Below are positions 24,501 to 34,797 of a stretch of DNA of 64,000 bases, one piece after another. Position numbers and translations under genes: made by a program. The DNA is from Benincasa hispida. Its lineage: Eukaryota; Streptophyta; Magnoliopsida; Cucurbitales; Cucurbitaceae. The notes under the pieces were generated by a model that saw only the letters and a program-made list of their open reading frames with translations, did not search any database and had not been told where the DNA came from. How positions within the stretch are numbered: the stretch's first letter is position 1; every line of letters starts with the position of its first letter. The DNA is taken from positions 44,067,376 through 44,131,375 of the forward strand of contig NC_052354.1 of the NCBI RefSeq assembly GCF_009727055.1. The letters run 5' to 3'.

Positions 24501-25719
24501 TTCCACTCGAACACGACCGTTCCTTTTCCCATGATCTGAATGGTTGATCCATCGTCGAACTTCACCCTCCCGGTGACGCTTTCATCCAATTTTTGGAACT
24601 TCTCGCAATGGCCAGTCATGTGGTTGCTAGCACCATTATCAAGGTACCAAACGTCATTATTTTCTCCATTCTTGTCGTTGCGATACATCTCCGGCAACAA
24701 CCGCTCTTTGCTGAGTAGTACGGCATTTTTTTCTGATCACGTCTAGTGTGTGTCCCCTCCTGGGACATGGCCATCATCAAAGTCGGTTCTTCATCGACGA
24801 CACAAGTTAGATGAGCTTCATCGTCACGACCTTTTCCGCGGCACTCCGATGCATAATGTCCTCTCTTGTTGCAAGTGAAGCACTTTATGTGACTTTTGTC
24901 ACGAGTGCCATTTTCGGTGTTGCTAGTGCCTCCCGCACTATTTTGACGCTCTTCACCACGACCACGACCATGACTTCGTCCTCGTCCTTGCCATCTTTCG
25001 CGATCGCTACCACCAGATCCGCACTCTTTGTTCACTGAATAGTTTTCATCGTTATTCCATTTCTGTCTTGTTTTCCACTCGGCATGGGTAAGTAGAAGTT
25101 GTCCATCGGAGTTTTTGTAGTTTCCTTGGAGCCGCGCCATCCGTTCCTCGTACGCCTTCATTCGTCTGATCGCCTCTTCAAACGGCATGGTTTTGAGATC
25201 TAGGAATTACTCGATTCCGACGATGACGGGGAAATATTTGTCAGGGACAGAGTCCAGGAGCTTTTTGACCAATGATGAATCCTCAAGTACAACACCGAGG
25301 GTGGAGAACTTGCTTGCTAATCCGCTGATTTTTCCCGCGAACTCATCGATTGTCTCGGTCTCCTTCATCCAAAGAACATTAAACTTGCTCTTCAAGGTTT
25401 GAACTCACGCCATCTTCACCCGCTCGCTGCCCAAGTACCTCGTCTTAAGACTATCCCATATTTCCTTTGCAGTCTTCTTCTTCGCGATTTGTAGAAGCAC
25501 GTCTTCCAGGATGCATTGGAGAATGTACGCGCGCGCCTTCTTGTCCTTCTTCACATCCACTTCGGCTCCTCTCGCCGGCTCTGTCGCCTCCCAAACTACT
25601 TGGACGTCGAGGATTGCTTCCGCCTTTATTGCCCACACCGTGTAGTTGTGAGGAGTCAACATCGGGTAGAGAATTGACACTCCGCCGTTCTTCTTCGCTT
25701 GCTGCGAGACGCTCGACAT
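21599..25719 (-). pseudogene. gag-pol of the complete copia element, several frame breaks
   Basis: Read on the minus strand. Gag starts at 25719 (MSSVSQQ), with a UBN2-like part (YTVWAIKAEA, EIWDSLKTRYLG) and a CCHC knuckle (CFTCNKRGHYASEC) near 24870. The protease (VWYLDNGASNHMTG, 24476-24700) has DNGAS where DSGAS is usual. The pre-integrase part (WLWHARFGHVNFQDL) follows. The integrase (23507-24050) has VDDSTRWMW, RTDRGGEF and PQQNGIVERRNRT. The reverse transcriptase (21944-23338) has [10 protein letters not shown] and YVDDLIVTG. RNase H (21599-21925) has SSCEAEFMAA and HLDTHFHFIRE. Domains are complete in order, but stops or frameshifts break the reading near 25400, 25190, 24610, 24475, 23860, 23340-23500, 22800 and 21940. 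Some may be assembly errors, given the adapter next door. Confidence 0.9.
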
Positions 25720-25757
25720 CTGTCTCTTATACACATCTAGATGTGTATAAGAGACAG
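25720..25757. other. Nextera mate-pair junction adapter (Tn5 mosaic-end palindrome), artefact
   Basis: Positions 25720-25738 are exactly the 19-bp Tn5 mosaic end CTGTCTCTTATACACATCT, and 25739-25757 are its exact reverse complement AGATGTGTATAAGAGACAG. The 38-bp palindrome is the junction adapter of Nextera mate-pair libraries. Its translation gives the well-known contaminant peptide SYTHLDVYKRQ on both strands. It sits between the gag start codon and the 5' LTR, so the sequence on its two sides may come from different places. Confidence 0.97.
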
Positions 25758-25784
25758 GTGCGTGCATATTACATTCGTACCACC

Positions 25785-26079
25785 TGTTGGTTTAAAAACC
25801 AGGGATCTGCACAAAAAAAATCTCACGCACTCTGATATATATTTGAAGAAAACAGACAAAACAAAATATTCTGGAAGCAAAATATATTAGCGAGAGAAAG
25901 AAAAGTAATAGAACTCCCTATTTTTATTCAATTGATGGACTTACATTTATAGTCTAATAACAACAAAATAACCACAAACCACTAACATAATGCTTACTAA
26001 AAATAGCAACTTGTGGACTTCTTCTTCCACACGATCCGGAAGATTCGTTCTTGAATCATGACCGGATTATTAGCTCACA
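25785..26079 (-). repeat. 5' LTR of the complete copia element
   Basis: It begins TGTTGGTTTAAAAACC and ends TTAGCTCACA on the + strand, followed by the TGTAT target duplication. Only 27 bases separate it from the adapter palindrome. Those bases give TGGTACGAATG on the minus strand, not a convincing match to the usual initiator-tRNA primer site. Confidence 0.95.
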
Positions 26080-26368
26080 TGTATATGTTAGTACACTCAT
26101 TCTGAAACCTTATGCTCCGCCAAGGGTGATCAAATAATTATCTGTTTTATTTTTTTAAATTTGGGTTCTACAGGATGTGCCACTTATGACAGAGGATATG
26201 CATGAAGAAAGACTCCAAGTTGTGGAGGCCTTCAGATATTCATTTGTTAGTGCTTCTAACAAGATTTCATCTACTATATGTTATGTTTTCCCCCACCTAA
26301 CTAAAAGATGACATCTTTGTCTACACCATTAGCATGATTGGCATTACTGGCGGGAGTGAACTTCATAC

Positions 26369-28269
26369 TGGAAATGTCCTAAAACTCACAGTTTGTAAAT
26401 ATTGGAAACATATTCGATTTACCAATAAAAGTATTATTGAGTTGTTCATTCAATAAAATGTTATTGTTATTGTATTTTGTTATAAAAGTCCAATAAACAA
26501 AATTCATGGCTATAGTATGAATGTTTTAACTTTTTGTGGATACATAAAAGTGAATCAAGTTTTAGTATATAGCCAAAAGGGTCTATAAGTATATGAATGA
26601 GATTGGGTACCTTGTCCTGGTGATACTATTGGATGCGGCCCACTTTGTATACTGATATAAATGATGTGATCTAAAGCCATTCATGTAGAGACATGTGAGT
26701 GGAGACATTCTATGCAAAAGATGTTTGTATAAGACCGGACCTCGAAATAGTCATTTTTCTTTATAACAACCGTTTACTGTTAAAACTAACTATTTCAAAT
26801 TCAATGACCTAGGGTAACTTGATCTTAATCTTGAGCTAATTATGAACTCCTGTTTATTTGGGATTGTCCTTTGATCTATATAGGTGAGAGTAGTTTAATA
26901 ACACTGCTCAACAAGCCTCCCATTTTGGGATAGACCGGATAGATAGCTGGGGATCCCCTATCAGATAAGTTGGAATTCATTCATACTCGATTTAGGATTA
27001 ACAGATAAGTTGTTTCCTTAAGTACTTACTCCTGGTTTTGAACAAAGGGGCCTCGTCCTCTCATGACCGAGAAGGATATGGTTTATTAGTTGGACTGTAA
27101 ATCAATTGTTCAATAGAAGATCAATGGGAGCTTAAGGAGCAAGATGTATTTATAGGGGTAAAACAGTAATTTTGACATAGTTGTAAATATGAACAACTTG
27201 TGAAGGATCGACTTATTGATTATAGTTAAAGTGGACAGAAATATATCTACAATGATGAGAGTGCAACTATTGAGCTATAGTGGTGTGTCTCGGTAGTTAA
27301 CGAACATTGATTAATTCGGTCTAAAGAGTTTAGCCAAATGATCTCAATTCGTTGGAGCTCGTGATCTGTAGGTCCATAAGATCTATCTATTAGCTCGTAA
27401 AATTACTCTATGGATTAGTGAATTGAGCGGATTTAAAATGTTCAAAATTAAAATTAAGGTTTTGAATTTGAATTGTTCAAATTCAATTTAGGGTTTGGTT
27501 AATTATATTTGATATAATTAAAACGTTTAAATTTATCGAAATTGAACGTAATTGGAGAGATTAAAATATTTAAATATTGATTTAAATATTAATTTACATG
27601 AATAGGATTCATGTATAAATTATGTATTTTATTAATTTAATATTTGATATTAAATTATTATTTAATTAATTAAATTTATTTAATTAGTTATTTAAATAAA
27701 ATGAAACAATTTCAATTCTCAAAAATTCAAAATCACTTTTGAATTTTTTTTTTTAAATTTTAGTGAAAACTAAATAAAAACAAAATTGAAAAATTTTTAA
27801 AAATTGTAACATTTCATTTAGTGGAAATTTTCAACTTTTTCAAAATTTGGGTGGTTTCATCCAAACTGGACACCTTTCCCACTTACTTAGCTTGACACTT
27901 GTCAACTAGTAGCTTAGTAAGTGTTTGTATGGTTGATCTTGTTAAATAAGCTAAATTTCAGCTTGAAATCATTCATGCAAATTGAATTTCAAAATTCTGA
28001 GATTCTCTCCAAAACCCTTTTCCTTCTCTAACTAATCGAGTTCAATTCAATGTTTCCACCACACAATTCAAGTTGTAGAATAGTATAGAAGATCGTTGTG
28101 GTGGTCTATTAGTGTTTTGAAGAACCAATGTATAGAGAGGAGTTGGAATTACTATGATCAACGAAGGTATTGTGTTCTTGAAACCCTCATTTCTGAAAAT
28201 AGTTTTCATGCATGCTTTTAAACTCAAATTAAGTGTAATTAAAGTGGTTATTGATTCCGAATTCTTTCA
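26369..28269 (+). mobile_element. Solo LTR of the long-LTR copia family
   Basis: It opens TGGAAATGTCCTAAAACTCAC, which aligns with the start of the LTR at 11880-13717 (read on its minus strand: ATCCTAAAACTCGCAGTTTG). It shares further blocks such as the AAGACCGGACCTCG and CACTTTGTATACTG type. The end is placed at GAATTCTTTCA by comparison with the LTR at 32820-34763. No clear target duplication is seen, so both edges are approximate. It carries no coding sequence. Confidence 0.65.
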
Positions 28270-30040
28270 CTATATGTTTGTATACTCTATCACTTCAGAT
28301 ATACTAAATATTACATCGTGAGTCTAGAGTTGTAAAATAGTCCTGAAAGAAGGAGATTCTAGATTCAGATAAACTCCAACGTGTCTATGCTGACATTAAT
28401 GTGAAATTCTCAATCTAAATAATCAGTAGTTTATATGTGGATGTTGGTTTTACTTTAGCAAAGATGTTTCCTGGTACTGCTGTTGATTCTTTGTATGTAT
28501 TTCCATATGATGAGTTTTACACTGTTCTGCACTTGCATGGATCATCCTACTTTGTATGTTGCCCCAATTTTGGCCCGCTTTAGAGTTTTTGTGGGGTTGA
28601 GTTCTTCCAAACTTGTTTATTTGAGAGGTTTTTTTTATCCAATTCTCCATGGCTTTTTTATATGAACTTGATGTGCTATGTTTGATATGTATGGAATATT
28701 TGGCTTGGGCCTGTGTGATTTTGATGAGTCAAGGGCAAGATAGTATAACTATTTTGTAAAAAATAACAAAGTAAATGTAATTTAGGACAACTTTGGTTTA
28801 TTTTTATTTTTATCTTTATTTTGTATCATTAATAGCTCCTTTTAGCATTATATGAGTACAAATGAAAAGCATGTAATCAAATCACTTTTCAGCTAGGACT
28901 CAATTAATTAGTTAGTGTCGTAATATTTCATGGTAGAAAATTAGATTTTATTTTATTTTATTTTTGTTAGAAAGATATGTGATGCCTACATATGCATTTT
29001 GAACTTCTTAGTATTGAATTTTGGAACAGGAGTTTAATCCATATTCTTGTGATTGATCTTTTCTTTTAGATACGTAGAAACTTGACTCAAGGTGAGAGGT
29101 TGTTTGGATTTCATGTAAATTGTACAAATTCTGTTAGGAGAAAATTAAGATCTTGGTTTTGTAGATTTTGTGAAACTCTCGCCCAATTCAAACTTCAGAT
29201 ACAAACAAGTTTGTTCCTCTTATTCTTTTTGTTGTTCTCTTGTGTGATTAAAGTTTGATTTTTAAGCATTATCTTTTTCTTTTTACTTTAAATTTCTGTC
29301 GCGCCTACATAATTTCTGATGGATTTTAGTATCAATTTGATATGAAGTTAGAGTTTCTCTTTCAGGCATGGCTTTTGAGTTGGTACCTTACGTTTCCTGT
29401 ATTTTTTTTGACATCAACCTGCAAAATTTGAAGATTTCTTGGAAAGATTCTTGCAAAATCAACAAACCTATTATAGAACCACAATACTAGATACAAAGTT
29501 AAAGTAATTGAAAGTAGTGTATCAAGTCTTCTTAATACTTATGATTTCACTTCAAATCGTGTAGATTGGGTATCCGAAACTTGGTTTTGAAGTCATCGGA
29601 TGATTTGAGGATCACTAGATTACCTTGTTATTTGGACGAATGGTTGGAAGGTATTGGATGTTGTTGGATTGGTGATTCACTTTGGTAAATCCATGACCAA
29701 TTTGATGGGGTAATCAAAGACCATATACTAGTTTTAGTATTTTTTTTCTTGATTTGGTTTATGTTAGTGTTTGAACATTACTCTTTGTAATCATCATTCA
29801 TCAAATTTCATATGGAGAAGAACTTGATATTTTTTGTTGTTAACCGTTGGGAATTTAGTGTTTTTTTTTTTTTTGTTGACATAAAATTGTGAATGTATAT
29901 TATTTGTTTATAACGGTTGACAAGATTGAAAATTCGGTTTATTTGGTTGATGTATATTATTTTTCTTATATCAATGTGATTGTTGGACCTCAAAATAGGA
30001 GCAATTATATAGGTAATTTCCAATAGTACACTTTTTATTT
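28270..30040. other. Intergenic spacer
   Basis: No gene is recognised. The stretch 28440-28680 is less AT-rich and has short open frames on both strands without family resemblance. A long T run lies near 29862. Confidence 0.4.
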
Positions 30041-30394
30041 TAAAAAAAAAAAACACATACAAACTTGACAAGCAAAATGTATCAAATATTCATTAAGTTA
30101 TCAGTTTTTGGATGTCAAGAAGAAATTACATTTGACAAGTAAAAACTATCAAGTTATGAAAACCTTGATCCAAAATAAATGTCAAGAATTTAGATACTTG
30201 ACACTTAAAATAATTCAACAAATCTCATATACTTGATAGTTATAACATATCAAGTAAATTACAGTTTGACACTTTCAGTTAGGCAAAAAAATTTCTTATT
30301 CTTGACACTGGATTACTTGACGTATTTAAAAAGGTCAAGTAACACAGATACTTGACTGTGAAAAAGCGTTGAGTAATACAGTTTTGCAGTTGTG
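30041..30394. mobile_element. CACTA-like element fragment
   Basis: It has many ACTTGAC and GTCAAGT motifs and a right edge GTTGAGTAATACAG followed by TGCAGTTGTG, which parallels the edge at 1310-1331 (GTTAAGTAATCTAA, TGTAGTAGTG). The terminus has decayed from the CACTA consensus. Confidence 0.45.
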
Positions 30395-32574
30395 AAATGT
30401 ATTATAATATAATGCTAAAACATCGTATAAGCATTTTATCAGATGACATATGCATGCTAATAGATCACATATGCATGCCATAGGATTTTACGAGAGGTTT
30501 TTTTTTTTATTGTAGTGTGTCATTTTTTATTTTAATCATATTCTCGTCGATACAACTTCCTTTCAGTTAAAAGACTACTTATTTTTACACGTTTTTTTAT
30601 GTTCTTTCCAACTACACATATAAATTGAGTAAAATTTTAAAGCGTGAGACTTTCAATGTACCCAAAATCCAAAATCCAAAATGATTCAAGTTTAAACTTT
30701 GAAAAGCTGAGCTTAGTTGACTGAATTGGATGAAGTATTTTTTTAAAACTTATTTTGGGTATCTTTTCGAGATCTACGTGTTAGAAGGATACTTATTTGA
30801 CTAAATTTGGATTATGTAATGTTTTTCTTCCACCTTAACATTTTGAGTTATGGGGTGTTCAAGCCATGGTGAGATGATAGATGAGAGAGAAGGAAAAATG
30901 TTTAAGGTTGAAGTTTGAATTAAGGCCATGTTTACTTTAAGGAAAACGTAATAAATCGATGGTAATTTGAAAAATACGTCTCATTTGATTATATTGGTGT
31001 TGATTACTTGCATTCTATGTTCGTATTGACAATTGGGGCCACTTTCAAATCTGTAGTAAAATGTGCAAACTAATTGACGAGTGGAGGATGTTCAATCCAA
31101 TCATGTTTGAAAATTACGTTGATAACGTTGAGGTTACCATTACGGTCATCGTTATGACGTAAAAATCATGAATTTGCCACATTTACTATCACATTTATTG
31201 TTAACTTTACATTTTTTATTGTGGTATATTACGATTGACCTATCAATGAATCTCCATCATAATTATATCAATTATTACATATTGGTAAACTAACCTTAAA
31301 AAAGGTAAAAGATGACGAGAAAAAGAAAACAAAAACAAAGATAGAGATGGAAGAGGAGGGAGAACGTTTGAAGGCATTTGATATTTTTGTAACTGTGAGT
31401 AAAAAAACAATTTTACCCCTTAAAAGGATCAAAAGATTAACAAAAAAAACTTTTAAAAAGTAAGTTATGAATTTCTGTGTAGAAAAATACCTAAGTTTTG
31501 GATCTGTTATACATTTTATCTCAAAAATTTAAAATGTTACACTTTAGTCTATAAGTTTTGAGTTTGATTTCAATTTCATTATTGGATTTCAAAATTTTAT
31601 AATTTTACTCAAGTTTGTGTTTTACTTCAATTTGATCCTAGGTTTTAAGATTTATACTTTTGACTTTTGACTACTCACTTTTAGCCTTCATCGTTAATAT
31701 CTATTAATTAATTTAAATGAATTATAATTAATTAAGTTTCATTGTTTCAGAACTATTAAAATTAATTTAAAATTCGCACTTCATAATTATTTAAAATTAT
31801 TTAATAGACATCAACACCAAGTAAGAATTTAGTGAAAAAATCTAGGTTTAAAATATAAATCTTGAAAGAACAAAATTGACATAAAACTGAAATATGAAAG
31901 GTAAAATTGCAACATTTTGAAATATACGAACTAAGGCAATGCTTACCAATCCATAATGAAAATTGGTGTAATCATAATAGAATACAATTGATGTATTAAT
32001 CGTAATGGGCCTAAACTGCAAATGTAATTGGATTATCGCGTTTACTTAAAATTAAGAATTTGTCGCATTTACCTTTATCTTTATCTTTACCGCTATTGTT
32101 GTTGTTTGACCCTAACGGTAATGGTGATGGTAAAGATAAAAGTAAACGTGACATATTCATAATTCTGATACTATTATAACAACAATATTTGTCATGGTAA
32201 CAGTAATAATAATGGCAAAGGTAGTGGATTGCGTAATTTTCAATCACAACATGATTTAGCACTCTTTTTTTTCTCAATCAAGTTGGGTGTTTTTATTACA
32301 GATTTGGAGGCAGGTCTCACAATTCATTACTGTTACTAAATATAAATAAACAATAATTATAATCAACTAAGACTCACTTTTAAGATTATTGTTGATGAAT
32401 TATATTTCACTTGGAGTGAACGTAAACTTAATTGAAATCAAACTCAAAACTGTTTGTACTCAAACCAAAAAAAAAAATCAAACTCAAAACTTAATCTTTA
32501 GAAACCAATGAATTAAAGGGAAATTAGACTTCAAATTTAGGGAGGAAAAGTATTTTCCCTATTTTTTTATAATA
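30395..32574. other. Intergenic spacer
   Basis: No gene is seen. It includes mixed simple sequence and fragments such as CTTTATCTTTATCTTTACC near 32070 and its inverse near 32130, forming a loose inverted repeat. Confidence 0.4.
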
Positions 32575-32819
32575 AATTATGAATACTCTAAATTATGTTT
32601 GAACATTATTAATATTAGATGTCCATAACATCCTTGGTTCGAAAGTCATCTACTAACCTCCCCATTAATCTTCGTAACTTTCTTGTAACCATTATTCTCA
32701 CAACCCTATAAATAGAGGTTGTAGAGATCATTGTATAGATACCACAATAGACATAATACATATGTTCTCTTTTTCTTTCTTCTTCCATTATCTATCTTTC
32801 TCTTGTGTTCTTATGTTCG

Positions 32820-34763
32820 TGAAAGGAATCGGTGAAGGTTCGCAGCGGAAAGGGATCGATCCCAATTTTAATTTTTTTACAAAATCCCAATTTATAGATC
32901 AACTAAATTATGCATAATCAATAAGTTCACAACATGCTTGGAGGGAATTAGAATTAGGATTTAAAGAAACTTACCCTTGAAGACAAAATTCTTCGAATAT
33001 TCCCTCGACCCAATCACAAACTCTTCAATCAGAATCTCGATCTCCAAAAACTTCCATCAAAACAAATGGTCACTACCAAGAGGTCAACCTCTGTATTCTC
33101 TTGGGAATGAGAATCCAGGAATTATGAGCTTTGTAATTTTGTAAGAGGGAAAGAGTTTTTGAGAGAGGAAGAAGAAGAACGATTTTTCTTCTCTATGTGA
33201 TCTTGGGAGTAAAGGCCAGAGAGAGAAGATTTAGTTTTTTTTTCGCCCAGTGTAAAAATGCCAGAGGAAGAAGAAGTCTCTTAACCCTTCAATACCACAC
33301 GTCTATATAGAAAGAAAAAGGGGAGGGAGTTATAACTCCCTCCTTTTATTAAATTCAAATTTTAATTATATATATATATATNTTTATTAAATTCAAATTT
33401 TAATTATATATATATATATATACGATAACCAACTTATCGTATAATATATATTAAACTATATGTTATAACGAATGTAGCATATAATCTATAGTTTTTATAT
33501 TGTATCAAATACAATATAACCTATGTTTATATTTCTCTCAATTAGCCAAGGTATTTAATATAAATCTCATTTATACTAAATTTAATTATATGAATCTCAT
33601 TCATATAATTAGTATTTGAATCATATTCAAATATTTAATTTCTCTCAAAATAAACTTTACATTATAATGTATAAAATACATTATATTAATTATATCACAT
33701 ATAATTAATTACCTGAATTAATTTGAACAATTCAAATTAATCCAAAATTAATTCTCAATAATCCTTATTGAGCTACATAGGGGTCTTATGGACCTGTAGA
33801 TTGAAGCTCCAATGGTACTTAGATAATTAATTAAACTCTTTAATTAAGTTTCATTAACTGTCGGTCACCCCACTAAAGATCGACAATTACACTCTTCGCG
33901 CAAAATATATTTCTGTGCTCCTTGGATACAATTGACCCTTCACAAATTGGTTATAAGTACACCTGAACCAAAATTATCGTTTTGCCCCTATAGTTACATC
34001 TAACTCCTTAACTACCACTAACCTCTCTAATGAACAATAAATCATAGTTTAATTATGACCAAATCCCTCTCGAGTCAAGAGAGGGTGTGGCCACATTGTT
34101 CAAGCCCCGTAATCATTTATTAAGAGAGCAATTTATCTACTTACTCCGACATTAGGGAGGAAGTGAATTCCGTCTTGTGTAGCTGTGTTCCCAACTCCCC
34201 AATCAGACGAATCCCAAAATGGTAGGCATATTAAATCGGCGATCTGGCCACTCTCACCCATGCAAATCAAAGGATTGCCTTCATAGATAGGAGTTTGCAA
34301 CTCACTCGGGATTCAGGTCATGTCATCTATGGTCATCTTGGTGAAATGTAAGTCTCTACTATTAACGACGCTATATAATAAGACTAGTCCTTTTGTGGTC
34401 CTGGGACAAACTCTTTGTATAGGAGACCCCGTTTCATGTCTCCACATGAATGATTAAGATTAGATCATTTGTAGCACTTTACAATACTTATAACATCTAC
34501 AAAGCGGGTTGTATCCGTAGTGTCATTAGGATAAGGTATCTAGCTTTATTCATCTACTACAAATCGTTTAGGTTATCATTTAAACATGATCCACCTATAT
34601 GTCTCTACATACATTTTTAAATTACATAAAATAACCTAGGATTTTAGTTTATTAAATTGAGTAAATGCTCGTAAAATAACAATTATTTTATTAATAACAA
34701 TTTTTTTATACAATGTTTACAAACTAGAGAATACAAGAGAGACTTAGAACACCAATCCCAACA
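32820..34763 (-). mobile_element. Solo LTR with perfect target duplication inside an older LTR
   Basis: Its + strand edges are TGAAAGGAATCGG and CCAATCCCAACA. GTTCG stands on both sides (32815-32819 and 34764-34768), a perfect 5-bp target duplication. It aligns over much of its length with the LTR at 16639-19902, so both belong to one family. About 1.94 kb, including a false duplication around an N at 33382. There is no coding sequence. Confidence 0.88.
33345..33422. other. Assembly gap scar: single N with duplicated flanks
   Basis: A ~37-bp sequence starting TTTATTAAATTCAAATTTTA and ending in a TA dinucleotide run appears directly before and directly after the N at 33382. This is the usual result of scaffolding or gap filling that failed to merge overlapping contig ends at a TA microsatellite. 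The true sequence probably has one copy. Confidence 0.85.
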
Positions 34764-34797
34764 GTTCGTTCTTCTTTTCTCTCTATTTTATAAAACG

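Larger units (their letters stand above)
21251..26084 (-). mobile_element. Complete Ty1/copia retrotransposon with 5-bp target duplications
   Basis: Two 295-bp LTRs (21256-21550 and 25785-26079), TG...CA at the ends, are flanked by TGTAT on both sides (21251-21255, 26080-26084). On the minus strand the order is 5' LTR, gag, protease, integrase, reverse transcriptase, RNase H, polypurine tract (GGATTAGGGGGAGTAG, just inside 21550), 3' LTR; this order defines copia. I count eight substitutions between the LTRs, about 2.7 percent. With commonly used plant rates of 0.7-1.3 x 10^-8 per site per year that suggests roughly 1-2 million years. The leader and primer-binding region beside the 5' LTR are shortened and contain an adapter artefact. 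Confidence 0.95.
21148..26245 (+). pseudogene. Rab3GAP catalytic-subunit-like gene fragment (two exons)
   Basis: Two exons on the + strand join in phase. The first, 21148-21177, lies after AG and before GT and reads YQSMRAPFTQ. The second, 26174-26245, lies after TTCTACAG and before GTTAGT and reads DVPLMTEDMHEERLQVVEAF then RYSF. The joined peptide matches the conserved stretch of plant Rab3 GTPase-activating protein catalytic subunit, a Rab GAP/GEF component in membrane traffic. A complete copia element (21256-26079) sits in the intron. I find no further exons on either side; past the second exon the reading diverges and an LTR begins at 26369. It is therefore a relic, either a broken gene or a piece captured by the nearby CACTA element. 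Confidence 0.65.
32575..34797 (+). repeat. 5' LTR of the decayed copia element, split by an insertion
   Basis: About 280 bp in two parts (32575-32819 and 34764-34797), separated by the solo LTR at 32820-34763. The TATA-like CTATAAATAG lies at about 32706. Confidence 0.7.

Noticed and set aside
24811..25038. Plus-strand open frame antisense to gag (Thr/Ser-rich)
   Set aside because: Shadow of the zinc-knuckle and basic region of gag on the other strand.
25467..25835. Plus-strand open frame across the copia 5' end with SYTHLDVYKRQ
   Set aside because: It is antisense to gag and runs through the adapter palindrome; the peptide is a known library contaminant.
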